64,000 nt of DNA from Tomocerus qinae (Eukaryota; Arthropoda; Collembola; Entomobryomorpha; Tomoceridae): contig CM034549.1 in NCBI GenBank assembly GCA_020055645.1, positions 6,014,001-6,078,000 on the forward strand, read 5' to 3'. The position numbers were made by a program, and so were the translations under genes. The notes under the pieces are model-generated. The model searched no databases, had not been told where the DNA came from, and saw only the letters and a list, made by a program, of their open reading frames with translations. Shown here one piece after another: positions 47,101 to 58,500 of the stretch (positions are counted from its first letter, which is position 1; each line of letters starts with the position of its first letter).

Positions 47101-47125
47101 TAAGAAATATAAAAATGTGCTTCAT
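41183..47125 (-). CDS. Hemocyanin/prophenoloxidase-family protein, secreted, 851 aa, 14 exons
   Basis: Exons, 5' to 3': 47125-46426, 46351-46140, 44708-44617, 44415-44317, 44245-44092, 44029-43934, 43868-43747, 43662-43623, 43513-43382, 43303-43180, 42454-42357, 42277-42136, 42046-41547, 41227-41183. Phases close throughout. All six type-3 copper ligands are present: HHWIWH (H336, H340) and YYFHHEIMARY (H362) for CuA; HNQGH (H489, H493) and FYRWH (H527) for CuB. The N, M and C domains are in order (LRDEIHPQVWYVSLRTAQLAR; TFWN...GLDF; CGFPHHLLLPRG). A signal peptide, and ECGFPH where prophenoloxidases have the thioester-like GCGWPQ, favour hemocyanin; a secreted phenoloxidase remains possible. 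The product should bind O2 in hemolymph. About 170 extra N-terminal residues carry repeats not usual in the family. Intron 9 is GC-AG. Confidence 0.92.
42471..43090. mobile_element. 620-bp MITE in a hemocyanin intron
   Basis: Termini are 16-bp perfect inverted repeats, GAGTGGTATGAATAAG and its complement, flanked by AAT on both sides (42468-42470, 43091-43093), a likely 3-bp target duplication. The core GGTATGAATAA recurs internally near 42536 and 42650. It supplies most of the 725-nt intron; without it the intron would be about 100 nt. A 3-bp duplication could suit PIF/Harbinger; that is inference. No ORF. Confidence 0.8.
44709..46139. other. Large A+T-rich intron 2 of the hemocyanin gene
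   Basis: 1.43 kb of very A+T-rich sequence with no inverted termini, tandem array or ORF. The donor GAG|GTAAAA and the acceptor GAAAAAG|GAATGC join in phase 0. Confidence 0.6.
46830..46931. repeat. 51-bp in-frame tandem duplication in hemocyanin exon 1
   Basis: Two adjacent 51-bp copies (landmark TTTTGACTTTGA at 46830 and 46881) encode two copies of a 17-residue unit, PIRFVPQREKSQSQNSQ and close variant. The few differences suggest a recent in-frame duplication. Confidence 0.85.
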
Positions 47126-47143
47126 TTTGAAAAAAACTAGTAA

Positions 47144-47170
47144 TTAGCCCGTCCTACGGACGGGGGCTAA
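47144..47170. repeat. Palindrome just upstream of the hemocyanin start codon
   Basis: TTAGCCCGTCC (47144-47154) pairs with GGACGGGGGCTAA (47158-47170), allowing two extra G, 19 nt upstream of the ATG on the minus strand. It is G+C-rich in an A+T-rich context and would lie in the 5' UTR or core promoter. It may be the end of a small repeat. Confidence 0.55.
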
Positions 47171-49483
47171 TCACCGGGAGTAGTTAAAAAATTTAGATTT
47201 TCTCAGAGGAGGCGCAGGCTGAAGACGAAATGGGAGCAGAAGGCAAAGTGTTGAAAAATTGCTGATGGTTGATGGAAGTGAGTTCTTTGTGTGTTACACC
47301 AAAATCTTGGCAAGTCTCCTTGTTTCCATTTTCTGTTGCAAAGTTATGTCATTGTTATTCCACTTAAACGTACGCGAATTGATTACATCCATCCAAAAAA
47401 CTAAAATCTGATAATATTGTTCTAGTACAACGTGTCTGACTCAAGTTTCATTGTCTATTATATCTTGGTTATAATACTACCCAATTACCTATACATATTC
47501 ATAGACTCTTATTTCAATATGCATGATATGCAGTTAAAGCCAGCAATTTGCTGGTTGCAACGAACAGTACAGTGAGCAAAGCATTAATTAGGTAATATAA
47601 GAAGCTGTAGTATTATTCTTATCATTATTCGTGTCAGTAATGCCTGAGTTGTTCCGCTAATCTAACACTTATCATTTATTAAGGTGAACAAATTCATGTC
47701 GTTTAGTCCTGCAGTATCTCGTTGTAATCCGTGTAGGTGTAATGCAATGCAAAAAAATCTAATTGGACATGTACAGACAGTGTATAGAAAGACACGACCG
47801 AAAATTACAATCCATTTCATGCATGACATTTGAAGTAGTTAATTTTTTATTTTAATTGCTACCATTCAATTGAGCCTTCACTGACGCAATTTAAAAACTC
47901 CTTTTCGCACTCTTTTGTCGATTGTAATATGATAAAATGTCTATTTTCAATCTATTGTTATAATTAATATTTCTTATAGATAATACGTAATTTTGGTAAA
48001 TTAAAGGTAGATAATTAAATCAAATCAAGACAATATCATGGAGGATTTAAAATAAATATCAACAACAGGGAGTTTGTAAGAAATAGTGAACAACAATAAA
48101 AACTATATTTAATGTTCATAATGACGTACTTAAACTCGCACTGGCTGAACATTTTCCTTCCTAGGTATTCCTTGTTGTACTCTGCAGTTGCATAATAAAT
48201 TGCTATGTTATCGTATAATTGTTTAATTCTTGTCTCAGCGTTCATAATGAGCAGAAATAAATAATTCCTCGGCCATTATTTTTTGTTACTAATTTTTCAT
48301 TTAAACGTCTTAATGATTAAAGAGCAGGACTTTAGGACCAATTATGTCTTTGGTTCTTCTCTGTCTAAACTGCACATACTGAATTGACGCTGACCTAAAG
48401 AGTGCAATTATTATCAGTTCCACAACAAATTATTTTAGTTAGGGTTGGTTGTTGGAATGGAAGGGTTAAGGTTGGCGAAGGAATTCAATTAATTGATTGT
48501 GCAGCTCCATCAAGCAAGCAAGATGACTATCTCTCCGTACATTGTCATTGAGTCGTTGCTTAAAACTCAAATGGATGCATTAATTGTTGGAGGGAGAATA
48601 ATTATTATTGTGATCATAAAAGTACCTAAAACTCTCGATCCTTCGAGCAGAATCAGAAGATTGCGTAACCTACCACACTTTATGCTCCGTCAGGGAATAG
48701 TGCATCTTACGTAATACAGTACAATATACTTAATTATTACTCATTATACATATAATAATAATAAGATGAATATTATTGAACTAAATTACTTTCCTTGATG
48801 CAATTTATGCTATTGAATTAATTATGACAATTTATTAATTGCAGTATCCATTGATGAAATAAATGAGGAGAGTATTTTTAGAAAGACGAACGGAAATAAT
48901 CGAATTTATTACGATCGTACAAAAATTCTACAGAATAAGACCCGTGCGATAAAGACAGTGCACTAAAAAGGAAGAACAATGTTTACCTTTTTTTGGCTTG
49001 TATTGTTTAATTGATGGATTTGCATGTTTTTCTGCTTCATTATTTAATGAATAATATAAGTAACGTAAAAGCAGCCATAATCAGTGATTCGTTCGTTCGA
49101 TTATCCCTAGAAATTCTTTTGAGCACCTTAATTGAGAGTTGTCATCAATCTAACAGCCATTCGTATATTTATATTATTATAAGGTGGGTGGTATGTCGGG
49201 CAGTATCAGTAGTGGGTGGGTGGTGGGTGAGTATAACTGATGAGTAGTTGTAGTATTCCATTTTATGCTCAACTCTCATTCACATCCACATCTTATCATA
49301 CAATTGTAATTATAAATTAACGCTACTTTACTCCTCCATCCACATCTTCATCGTCATCATATCATCAGTATAATATTATAGTCACATGCTACTATTGTAA
49401 TGTAAATTGTAAATCCATTCATGCGAGTAATTATTATTATTATTAGTTTAAGGGAACACGGCTGCATTTTATTACATTTGGTT
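47171..49483. other. Gene-free stretch upstream of the hemocyanin gene
   Basis: No ORF, RNA gene or repeat family is recognised. The first several hundred bases are the likely hemocyanin promoter region. Confidence 0.45.
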
Positions 49484-49838
49484 TCAAACGGCGTTGTCAT
49501 CCAGGAAGTGGCGATAAGGCGGGCAAAATGGCACAACGGCAGGTGGCTGCTGCTGCTGCTGTCCAGGGAGTGGCGGATGTTGCAGGGGATGTGTCAGAGG
49601 GTGTTGATTCAGGCTCGGCTGTCCATTTTGCTGACTGTTACTGTTCTGGCTGTTTGTATTGTTCGTCGGAGCCGGACTCGACGACTCTTTCGACTCACAG
49701 GGGGCTACGTCCAAAACAAAAATTGGTATTATTATTATTTATCATTTTTATGCCCAAAAAAGGACAACAGCGGCCAGCAATTCTAATTTCGTTACCTGCA
49801 TGCTGATGTACAGACTCACAGAAATTCATGCGCAGCAT
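49484..49838 (-). CDS. Putative small Pro/Gln/Asn-rich protein (two exons, 87 aa)
   Basis: Exon 1 (49838-49796) starts MLRMNFCESVHQHA right after an in-frame stop and ends G|GTAACG. Exon 2 (49704-49484) follows a GT-AG intron of 91 nt in matching phase and encodes PCESKESSSPAPTNN, an Asn/Gln/Pro-rich stretch with a five-Gln run, and the end PYRHFLDDNAV. The exon-2 frame is G+C-richer than its surroundings, as a coding exon would be. No family is recognised. It lies ~0.6 kb beyond the Glut1 3' exons on the same strand, so exon 2 might instead be an exon of a larger transcript. Confidence 0.35.
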
Positions 49839-50466
49839 TAATCGGCTTTTTTAGGCTACAGATGAAAATATATTTTATGACATGCGCTTCATTTTCATGC
49901 GAAACACAAAATTAACACAAAAATGACAAATAAATGCAGATTTATGATTTTTACAGAACTTATATCTACGACTAATTATTTTAATGAACAGGTATTTGAA
50001 CTCATTACATTTACAAGTACAATAATATTCTGTCTGTCTGACTGGCAGGAAAATCCGCAGTAGTTTTTTCCACCATGGACACTTGGACAGTCAGACAGAT
50101 TGAAAATTCAAAAGATGAACTACTACCAACAAAATCAACATTCTCCATTCCATTGTAAATTAAACAAAAATATTTTATACATTTATACTACAGAAATATA
50201 TTTTATTATTTTGTAAATCCTATGTAGAATTAAAATGCATTTATATTGTATCATAATTTTTTTTGAACTAGTATAGAGCTTAATAGTAGTAAGAATAGTT
50301 TATAATAAAATGAATGGTAGCAACAAATAAAATTGTATAGAAAATCATAATTAGATCGTCAGACCAGAAATATTTCTACGCTACAGAAAAGAAGAGCAAA
50401 CTGATGGAACTGAAGATAATTAATAAAATGAGCGGGCGAGCGAGCGAGCGAGGGAACGAGCAGAGG

Positions 50467-50602
50467 TCAGAGATGATTGTAGTCATATTCCTCCTCACAT
50501 GATTCATTCGGCGGAGGTTTGTCTTCAATCAAAGCAGAACTTTCAGGAGCCATCGGCTGACCCATCGCATTGACGCAATTCAACATACTTTCAAAACAAT
50601 CA
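50467..50602 (-). CDS. Candidate alternative last exon of the Glut1-like gene
   Basis: A 136-nt frame starting after ACTCAG encodes 44 residues (DCFESMLNCVNAMG...EEEYDYNHL, stop). It begins with one base completing a codon, the same phase as the main last exon (50972-50897), so exon 16 (51071-51033) or exon 15 could splice to either. The acidic, Tyr-ending tail looks like a transporter C-terminus. No transcript evidence; the acceptor lacks a strong pyrimidine tract. Confidence 0.5.
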
Positions 50603-50896
50603 CTGAGTTCGTCATTTTGGTCAGTGTCATGTCATGTCAATTAATTATAAGCATTTATCATAATAATTTTACATAATCGGAACGGAAGGTAGAATCGATA
50701 AATTCAACGAAAGCTGCCGGATAATCTAAAAAAGAGAATAATGGGGGAGAGAATAATAAAAGGTGGAAAAAGGCTCCATCCGAACGAGTGGAGTCAGTTC
50801 ATCGAAACTCGATCGTTCGATTTACATTTGAAAGAGGAAATATTTTAAAAGTAATGGAAAAATAAAAACCTTTTCGGACAAGGACAAATAAAGTGT

Positions 50897-53800
50897 TCAC
50901 AGTGCCGTCTTGGCATAGCCATCGGTGGTTGGGAGCTGATTCTGATTGGCCGTCGTGGTCTTATTACATGACCTAATTCGGATTTCAATTTATTCAAATG
51001 TTCAATGCTTTCAAATTCTTTTGCTCACTTACCCATAAATATGACTGTCGTCCGAAGCTGCCCGGCTCTCCCTGAAACAAAATTATTTCTCAACAATTCC
51101 ATCCGAATTTACAATATTTAAATATTTAATAATAATAATGATTAAACGGAAACCTGGTGAGATTATTGCGTTTGAAAAGGGCGGCAATCTCTTCGAATGT
51201 TTTATTCTTCGTCTCTGGCACTCGCTTGTATGTAAATGTCCAAAAGAATGCGAGGAGGACGCTGAACGGGAGGAACACGTAGTTGTTCAGGTAGTTCTGT
51301 AAAAATTCAAACAGCATTAAATATTTCATACACCCAAAAATTATTTATTTATTTCCAATCTATTTATATTTCAATTTATTTACTTACCTTCATTTTAAGG
51401 AAAAGAATAGAGACGAGGAAGTTAGACAGCCAGTTGATGAGTGCGGCAATGGACATGGCAGCGGGTCGTGGTCCCTGTGAGAAAAGTTCGGCAGTGATCA
51501 TCCAGGGAATGGATCCCGGCCCCACGGCAAAGAACACCACGAAGCTCAACGTGAAAAACACGGCCAAGTAGGAAATCCAGTCCAGAATATCCTTGAACAG
51601 AGAAAAAAATTCCTGAGACACATTTGGTTCGCTTTTTTCTTTTCGAATATCAGGGACAATGCAAAAAGGCGGGTGAGTTCCCCATGCGCACAACCGAGTA
51701 AAATAGGACTGCGGTAAAACAATATCTAGGCGGGTATTTTAGGGGAAAGCAGGAGATGTACTTTCAAGTCCAGTTGCTTCTTGCACTTTGGCTCGTAATC
51801 AATAATGATAATTTAATGGACAGAGCCAAAGGCAAGAGCCAAATGGAATAGAGAAAACCTTGATAAGCATGGAGATGGTGATGAAGATGGAAAAGATGAA
51901 CATTCCGCCGAGGCCGTAAAGATGCAGTGTCCGCCGTCCCGCCCGGTCCATCAACATTATCGAAATCAACGTCATGCCTAACATTATGGCTCCGATTCCT
52001 ATCGTTGCGAACTTAGCGTGTGAGTCTGACAAACCCGCCCAGATGAACAGTTCCGTCGAGTAGTACAAGACCTTTGAGGAATTAAATTATTTTAAAAACC
52101 CGAAAATGACATTTTTGAAATTGAACTGTAAGGGGACCTACCGCAATAATGCCGGACAATTGCTGAGACATTTGCATGACGACAGCGATGACAAGTGGCA
52201 TTCGCAAATTCGGAGAGCGCAGGAGTTGTAACATGGAAATCGTTGATTCGGATTGCTGGGCACGCTGCTCCGAGCGCATCTCTTCGATGTCCTCCTCTAC
52301 TTGGGGAGAAGCGCGCAGTTTGCGCAGGGCTGCAAAGGACCAAGTCAAAATTAATACTTAGATGAACTAACGGAACGACAATCATAAAACGGAAGAAGAA
52401 CTAACCCCTTCTGGCCTCATCCTCCCGTTGCTTTGTGATGAGAAGGTAACGTGGGGACTCAGGGCACAATGGTAATAGCAGAATTTGCAACGCCGACGGC
52501 ACCACAGCCAGACCTGAATCAATACAAATTGGTCACGGAGGAATTGGAATTTAATTAGTGATGAAGATATACCTAGAAGAACGGGCCAGCCTTCTTCAGT
52601 GCCGAGGAGTTGCTGGATGCCAAGGATTTGGGACACCAAAAGGCCGACACAGACAGCCAACTGGTTGACTGTCCCTAACGCACCGCGTAAATTTAGTGGC
52701 GCTATTTCCGACACATACATCGGCACAAGAATCGTGTACAGGCCTAAGATCAATATTTAACAATTGGTACTTGTTACTTTTAGTCAGTATTTCTAAATAC
52801 AAATAGTTACCGCAATTGACTCCGATGATGAATCGGCCGAGAATTAGAATCTCGTATGAATGGGTCGACTCGGTCAGCCACATAAGGGCCCCGCCGCCGA
52901 TCCCCAGAATTGTGTTGAGCAAAAGACCTCCCTTCCTAAACATTTGGACATCCACATTAATCTCTTGACGTAAAGCTGACAAAACTAAGTGAAGCTGAAC
53001 TTACCGTCCGAAACGGTTGGCGATGATGCCGCCGGAGAAACCGCCGAGCATACCGCCAATCGCAAAGATGGATACAACAATGGAATAGAAAAACTCGACT
53101 GTTTCGTCGTCTATGGAACTGCCGCTATTTCTTTCTTCCCACACTTTCCGCATGAACTGTTCTATATCCTAAACACAAAAATTATTTCATCAATTTCAGA
53201 ATATTACATTAGAGAATAAATTGTCCGTAAAATGACAACAAACCTTTTTGGGAGCGTTGATGACGCCAGTGTTGAAGCCAAACTGTAGCATACCCAGGAC
53301 CGCGACGAAAATGGAAAAGGAGAGGAACGCCGTGAGACCCTTTAAAAATAGTGAATTATTACATTAATTGCACTGAGTATAAACAAGCTAAAATTAAAAC
53401 GCTACACAAATATAAATCCTTTGGGTTAGTTGGAAAACGGAAACCCCGATAACCGAAAAAAGAAAAAGCGCCGAAAAATGCGAGAGAAACAATGCGCGAA
53501 AGCTTGAATATGTTAAAAGTGAAACCTGTTCGAGTAACCGAGACTTGCGCTTTCTCGTCAAGTCGTCGATTCTCTCAACACAGTCTCTCATGTCATCAAT
53601 CTCGTCCTTGACCTGCTGGACGACATCCAGCTCCGTCCTCATCGATATCATGTCCCGCTTCACCTCCGTTACCTGCAACAACATCGCTTGTCACTTTCAT
53701 TGCCTCCCTCTCTCTTTGATTGAGTTTAGTGAATGACGAACCTCACTCTGACACGACTCGACGGATTTGGTCAACTCCTGAAGCTGCGTTCGAATTTCGG

Positions 53801-54978
53801 AAAGGGCCATGGCCGTGTCCAGGGACTTTTCTTCTTGGACCTGCATTTGCATTTCTTCCATTCTGCTCCCCATACTCATCGTCATTACTGCCAATTGTTG
53901 TTGATAGCTGCCAGTGTAAGAATCACTATTTTAATATTATACATTTTACTCCACCTCTTTTCAATTTAGTATCTACGTGCTCCTTGTAATTGTGCTCGTA
54001 AAAAGTGAGAAAATTAATTACCCGGGAACGGGTGAGGGTGAATCGGGCGGCCAAGACCTGTAACAAACAAAATCATGTATTTAACACTTTTACAACAAAT
54101 CAACTACAGAAATGATTAAAAATAAATAGTTAAATAATAATTCTTACCCATACTCAATACATCTTCCGCTGATGAGAGGCCAGTAAAAGAACAAAAACAA
54201 TTATTTAGAAATGGTTCGAAATGATGTTAAATGATAATAAAAATGTATGTCCAACCTGGCAATGAGATGTCTGAGGTGAGGATCATCATCCTCGTCGTCG
54301 ATATTGCGGTCATCCTCCTCTGGTAAAGTGTAGTCATCCTTGAGACGCCGCGGAGGAGGCCGCGGCGGTCTTTTCCGTTTGGTCAACTTACTGGATCGCG
54401 GAAGACTTCCGGTTTCGGGAGATGAGCAGGCATCCGAGGTTCCAAGGAATGAAGACTCGTCGAAACGTAAAGGGCCACTTCCCGACTGAGCCGTTGGGCT
54501 GTAAATCCCATGGAATCCTAGAAATTCAGAAAAATGACAATAGTACAACAAACAGATTTAATTGTGATAATTGGTGATTGGATTATAATTTACCCGGTGG
54601 ATTGTTTCCGGACACACCACCACCACCGCCTGGACCGGGTTGACTATTGCCATTGAATATAGGTATGAGGGGAGTGAGGTGGTGGGGCGAAGGGGGTCGC
54701 CCCACACCCCCAGGAGTCACAGGTGGAGGGCCAATGATGGAAGAGGTGGGGGAGGAAATGGCATCCGAGTCAGAGGTCAGGTCGTTGAAGTCGTCATGGT
54801 GGTGGTGGTTCAGGCTTCGGTTGTACGGACGAGAGTTGGTGATGGGGCGGAAGAAGTGCGAGGAGGAGGGGAGGGGCGGGGGCCGGATTGTGTGGTTCAG
54901 TGTCCCGGACGTTGAAATCAACGGCTGCAGTGGCGGAGGGGGACACGAAGTCGAGGAACTATTTGGATTGTTGTTCAT
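50897..54978 (-). CDS. Glut1: Glut1-type facilitated glucose transporter with long Pro-rich/coiled-coil N-terminus (17 exons, 847 aa)
   Basis: Exons: 54978-54594, 54517-54256, 54168-54148, 54057-54022, 53907-53742, 53672-53526, 53339-53244, 53168-53005, 52935-52811, 52743-52573, 52513-52406, 52329-52142, 52071-51859, 51591-51388, 51296-51154, 51071-51033, 50972-50897; all phases close. The MFS core starts at residue 340 ([20 protein letters not shown]) and has the SLC2A class-I signatures [42 protein letters not shown] and [11 protein letters not shown], so 12 membrane helices in the plasma membrane moving glucose down its gradient. Residues 1-339 hold a Pro/Ser/His-rich stretch, a basic [15 protein letters not shown], an acidic patch, and a coiled coil (~240-338) ending LLEQ directly before helix 1. 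The start follows an in-frame stop. Confidence 0.92.
54148..54168 (-). other. Glut1: 21-nt microexon of the Glut1-like gene
   Basis: Contributes SGRCIEYG across its junctions (C-GGA-AGA-TGT-ATT-GAG-TAT-GG). It has AG before it and GTAAGA after it. Removing it keeps frame, so it could be a cassette exon; the adjacent 36-nt exon (54057-54022) is likewise a multiple of three. Confidence 0.7.
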
Positions 54979-55570
54979 CGGCGGCCAGTCATTCCCACGC
55001 CCAGCAAGCGTTACTCAACCCGCACGACCCAAAACCCTTTCCCGCCCAACCAACAACAAATTGCTAAGAAATCTCTTTTTTAACACAATCACATTGCACG
55101 AATTTCGGATTAAAACTCAATGAAACCAATTTTCGATACAATTTAATGTATTTTACAAATTGTTTTTAAAATAGTTTATTTAAATTTAATAGCTATCGGA
55201 AATTGTTTTCATTGAACATTTTTGATTTACATTTATTTTACAAACAGAAACATTGTCATTCATAATTCATAATTAACCATAATATAATATTTTTAGGTAG
55301 CAATTGCAAGCATCATTTTGCCATTTAATATTTTGAACATAACATAGCAAAGCTAGAGAAGGAGGAAATCAATTGCAAAGCAATAGTCTTAAATAAAAGA
55401 GGATACTTCAGGCAAGAGACAGAGATAGATTTCAAATAGACGTAGTAAAAGTGAGTGAGTCTTTAGTTTTCTATTATAGTTTAAGTTAGGTTTAATTGTT
55501 ACATCCACAAAATATTTAATGTTTAATATAAATTTAAAAAATGGAATAACGGACGACGGATTTTACTTAC

Positions 55571-55585
55571 AACTTCCGATGCCAT
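55571..55585 (-). CDS. Glut1: Candidate alternative first coding exon of the Glut1-like gene
   Basis: ATGGCATCGGAAGTT followed by GTAAGT: five codons (MASEV) ending in phase 0 at a consensus donor. It could splice in frame to the phase-0 exons at 53672 (coiled coil) or 53339 (helix 1), producing isoforms that skip the Pro-rich N-terminus. This is inference from phase only. Confidence 0.4.
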
Positions 55586-58500
55586 AATTAATTCCAGTTA
55601 AGTATTGTAATTTGGACTTTTCTTGTTCTTGCTTCACTTCACTAGTACTAACTCGTTGTTGGAGTCTTTTTCTTCTGGAGTGGAGGAGGATGAATAAACA
55701 CCACCTAACACGACACGACTCACACTCACTCACGATACGTCTCAGACAAATCTGTAAATCAGCAAAAAGGGGTTTTATGAGAATTCCCAACAGCAATATA
55801 CACACACAAACAAATACATTGTTAATGAACAAATTGATTAACTGTGTCCTTAGGTAGGCCACTTTTGTTCGTTTTGGGTTAGTGAGGTCTTTCGTGGGCT
55901 TTTCCTTTGGATTAACTTAGGTACACTTCACATGACAATCCCACCTTACAAGGAAATCTTTCGGACTTTCGAATTCTGTTGTATTCATAATAAAAGTAAT
56001 CTTTACGACCAATCCCTGTTCTCCGAACAGAGGCTCCCTGCCAAAAATAATTTCCCAATTCTGGGAACCACGAGACCCTGCCAAAAATATTTTTCCATTT
56101 GCAGAGTTCAGTTTAACATTAAAATCCCTGTTTTCCCGCTTGTTGTGGCGTTAAAAAATTTTACTGAAAAAAATTCCTTTTCAACAGAAAAGTTAATTGA
56201 AAATATTTTCTTGCCCAGATAAAAAAGTTGAGCAATTTTCGAGTGTCCGTCCAGATTAGTAAGATTTTTTGCTGCGGTAAAAACGGGTAGAACGGCTTTA
56301 CCCATGAGTAGAGCTTTGGGGTTTCCCCAAAAGTGAACGTACCTACCTGGTAGAGGGGTATGTACCTGGTGTATAGGTGAGTTGAGATGTTGGTGAATGA
56401 ATGTTGTATATTTTAGTTGTAGTGAGTGTTTGTGTTCCAGTTGGAGTGTGTTGTGTAATGTGTGAGTTTTTGGTTGTGTGTAGTGAGACTGCAACTGCAG
56501 ATGTTCTGTGGAGACAATTTATGTAAATATCCCTCATTTAAAGTTGAGTGGCCAAAAAGTCTTTTTTGGCTCGCACTCGTAGGTCTTGTCGAGGAACGAC
56601 TCACCTGAGTTAGAGATTTAGCTTTGATTTGAATGACTTGGTCGGTCTGGTCCTTCCGCCGTTTCTTCCGTCACGACGACACGACACGACTGCACGACAC
56701 GGCACGGTTCTCAAATCAACTCCAAGTCACAACAACAGTTCCAGCACAGTCTTCTTCCACCACTCCAGTTTTCAGTTCAGTTGAGAATCACGGAAAGGCG
56801 AGAGAGGCAGGCTTCAACCACTCCACTACTTCCACTGACTGGAGAAATCCAACGAAAATCCAGTTCAGTCAGTCCAGGAGGCAGCAGACACGACCACACC
56901 ATCCAGCACCAGATCGATACAACAAGCGACCCGGAAAATTGAATTTGGTCGCTCCAAGTCCCCTGTGAAAATTTATCGATTGAGATTTTAATTCTTTGCC
57001 AATTTACTTTGTCAATTTTCTATAATCATCTGTCTATCCAATAATAATACTCTTTTCTCTCTCTCTCTGGATGTCTCTACCAGTTCCAGACTCTTGTACT
57101 GATAATAAATAAAAGACAATACGAAACGCACGTGACGTGGACGTGACCTGCTTCTTCACGAGGCGACACACACTCTCAATGAATACTCAAACTAAATTCA
57201 CTTCCTGGAACGTGGAAAATTACCTCAACATTTAAAAATGTGCTTTAAATAGTAATTTTACTCTTCAATTAGGTTGGATTTCAAGTTTCCAGCTGGTGAC
57301 AGAAAATTGACTTGTTGTCAAAGTGTGACTGACTTGAATTTCTCTTTTACAGTAGCCACTTGCACCACATTGCCAGCTGTTCTATGATAATTTTTGAAAG
57401 GGATGTTCAGAATGTCCTCTTCATCCCATTCAATGCACTTGTTTTCCTCGCACTACCTGACTTGAATTGACATTCTCCCATTCACTACTGTTTTCCCTAA
57501 CTCTGTGATGATGTGTTGTTGTTGTTTGTGATTACCAATAAACCAACTCAACTCACAATACAATTTGACACGAACCCCGTCCTCCTCTCCTATCCAAATA
57601 TCCCTATTATTCTTTACATTTAATGACGATTATTATCTAAGCGTAATTACCAGATGCAGATTGCTGATTGGTAACTTGATAACAATGCAATGAAACTGAA
57701 CACATATGGAATGGCAAATAATAAAACGTGTTTACGTTTCAGCTGCTGGCTTCGTATATAAATGTTGGTAGTTACGATCACATAAATCCGTCCGTCCCCA
57801 ATGTTAATTGTTAGTTGCTGTATTTTCCTCCCAAATGAATATTTAATTTACGTTCAAATGTAAATATCATGTCACTAAACAAAATCGACCGATAAGCAAG
57901 ATTCTTAACATTCAAGGTCATAACAAAATTTAACTTCCCAGAACAGACAGAAAGACAAGCGTCTCATTCTCCTCGTCTCATTCTCATGTCATCTTATTCT
58001 CATGTTCAGTTCTTGACTCCATTTACTCGATATTGTGATACATTTGCTTTTTCGAGCAACTGAACTTGAGAGTCAATCTCTATATCTATAATATTATACA
58101 AACAGCCTTTACAATATTATGTTAATCTCTCTCTATTTTCATAGCTGCCTCTTATACTTACTTAGACGATTTGTATGCAGTTACACAAGGAACAAGTCGC
58201 ATTAATATTCTTTGCACTTACAGATATTTATATACAGATTTTCGTGGAGCCGCATATTATGAATTCCCACACTGATGATTTACGTTATTTAAGTCTGATC
58301 ATCAATTCTCACAAGTTTCTGTGTTATCTCAACTTGTCTGTCAGCATGTCTTTGTCCCTGTCTATTTACGGGAATAATATATACAAAAATACCTTTGTCA
58401 ATGTCATCCCTATCAATATACTAGACAAGACGATACAGATTTGCCGATACAAAGATTATGCAATTTGGATGTTTGCTATTTTGAAATTCATCTCAAGCTA

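Noticed and set aside
49484-49704. Exon as a third alternative Glut1 C-terminus
   Set aside because: Its phase (two bases first) does not match the donors of Glut1 exons 15 or 16.
54640-55123. 158-codon Gly/Glu-rich plus-strand frame
   Set aside because: Antisense shadow of the Pro/His/Ser-rich first coding exon of the Glut1-like gene.
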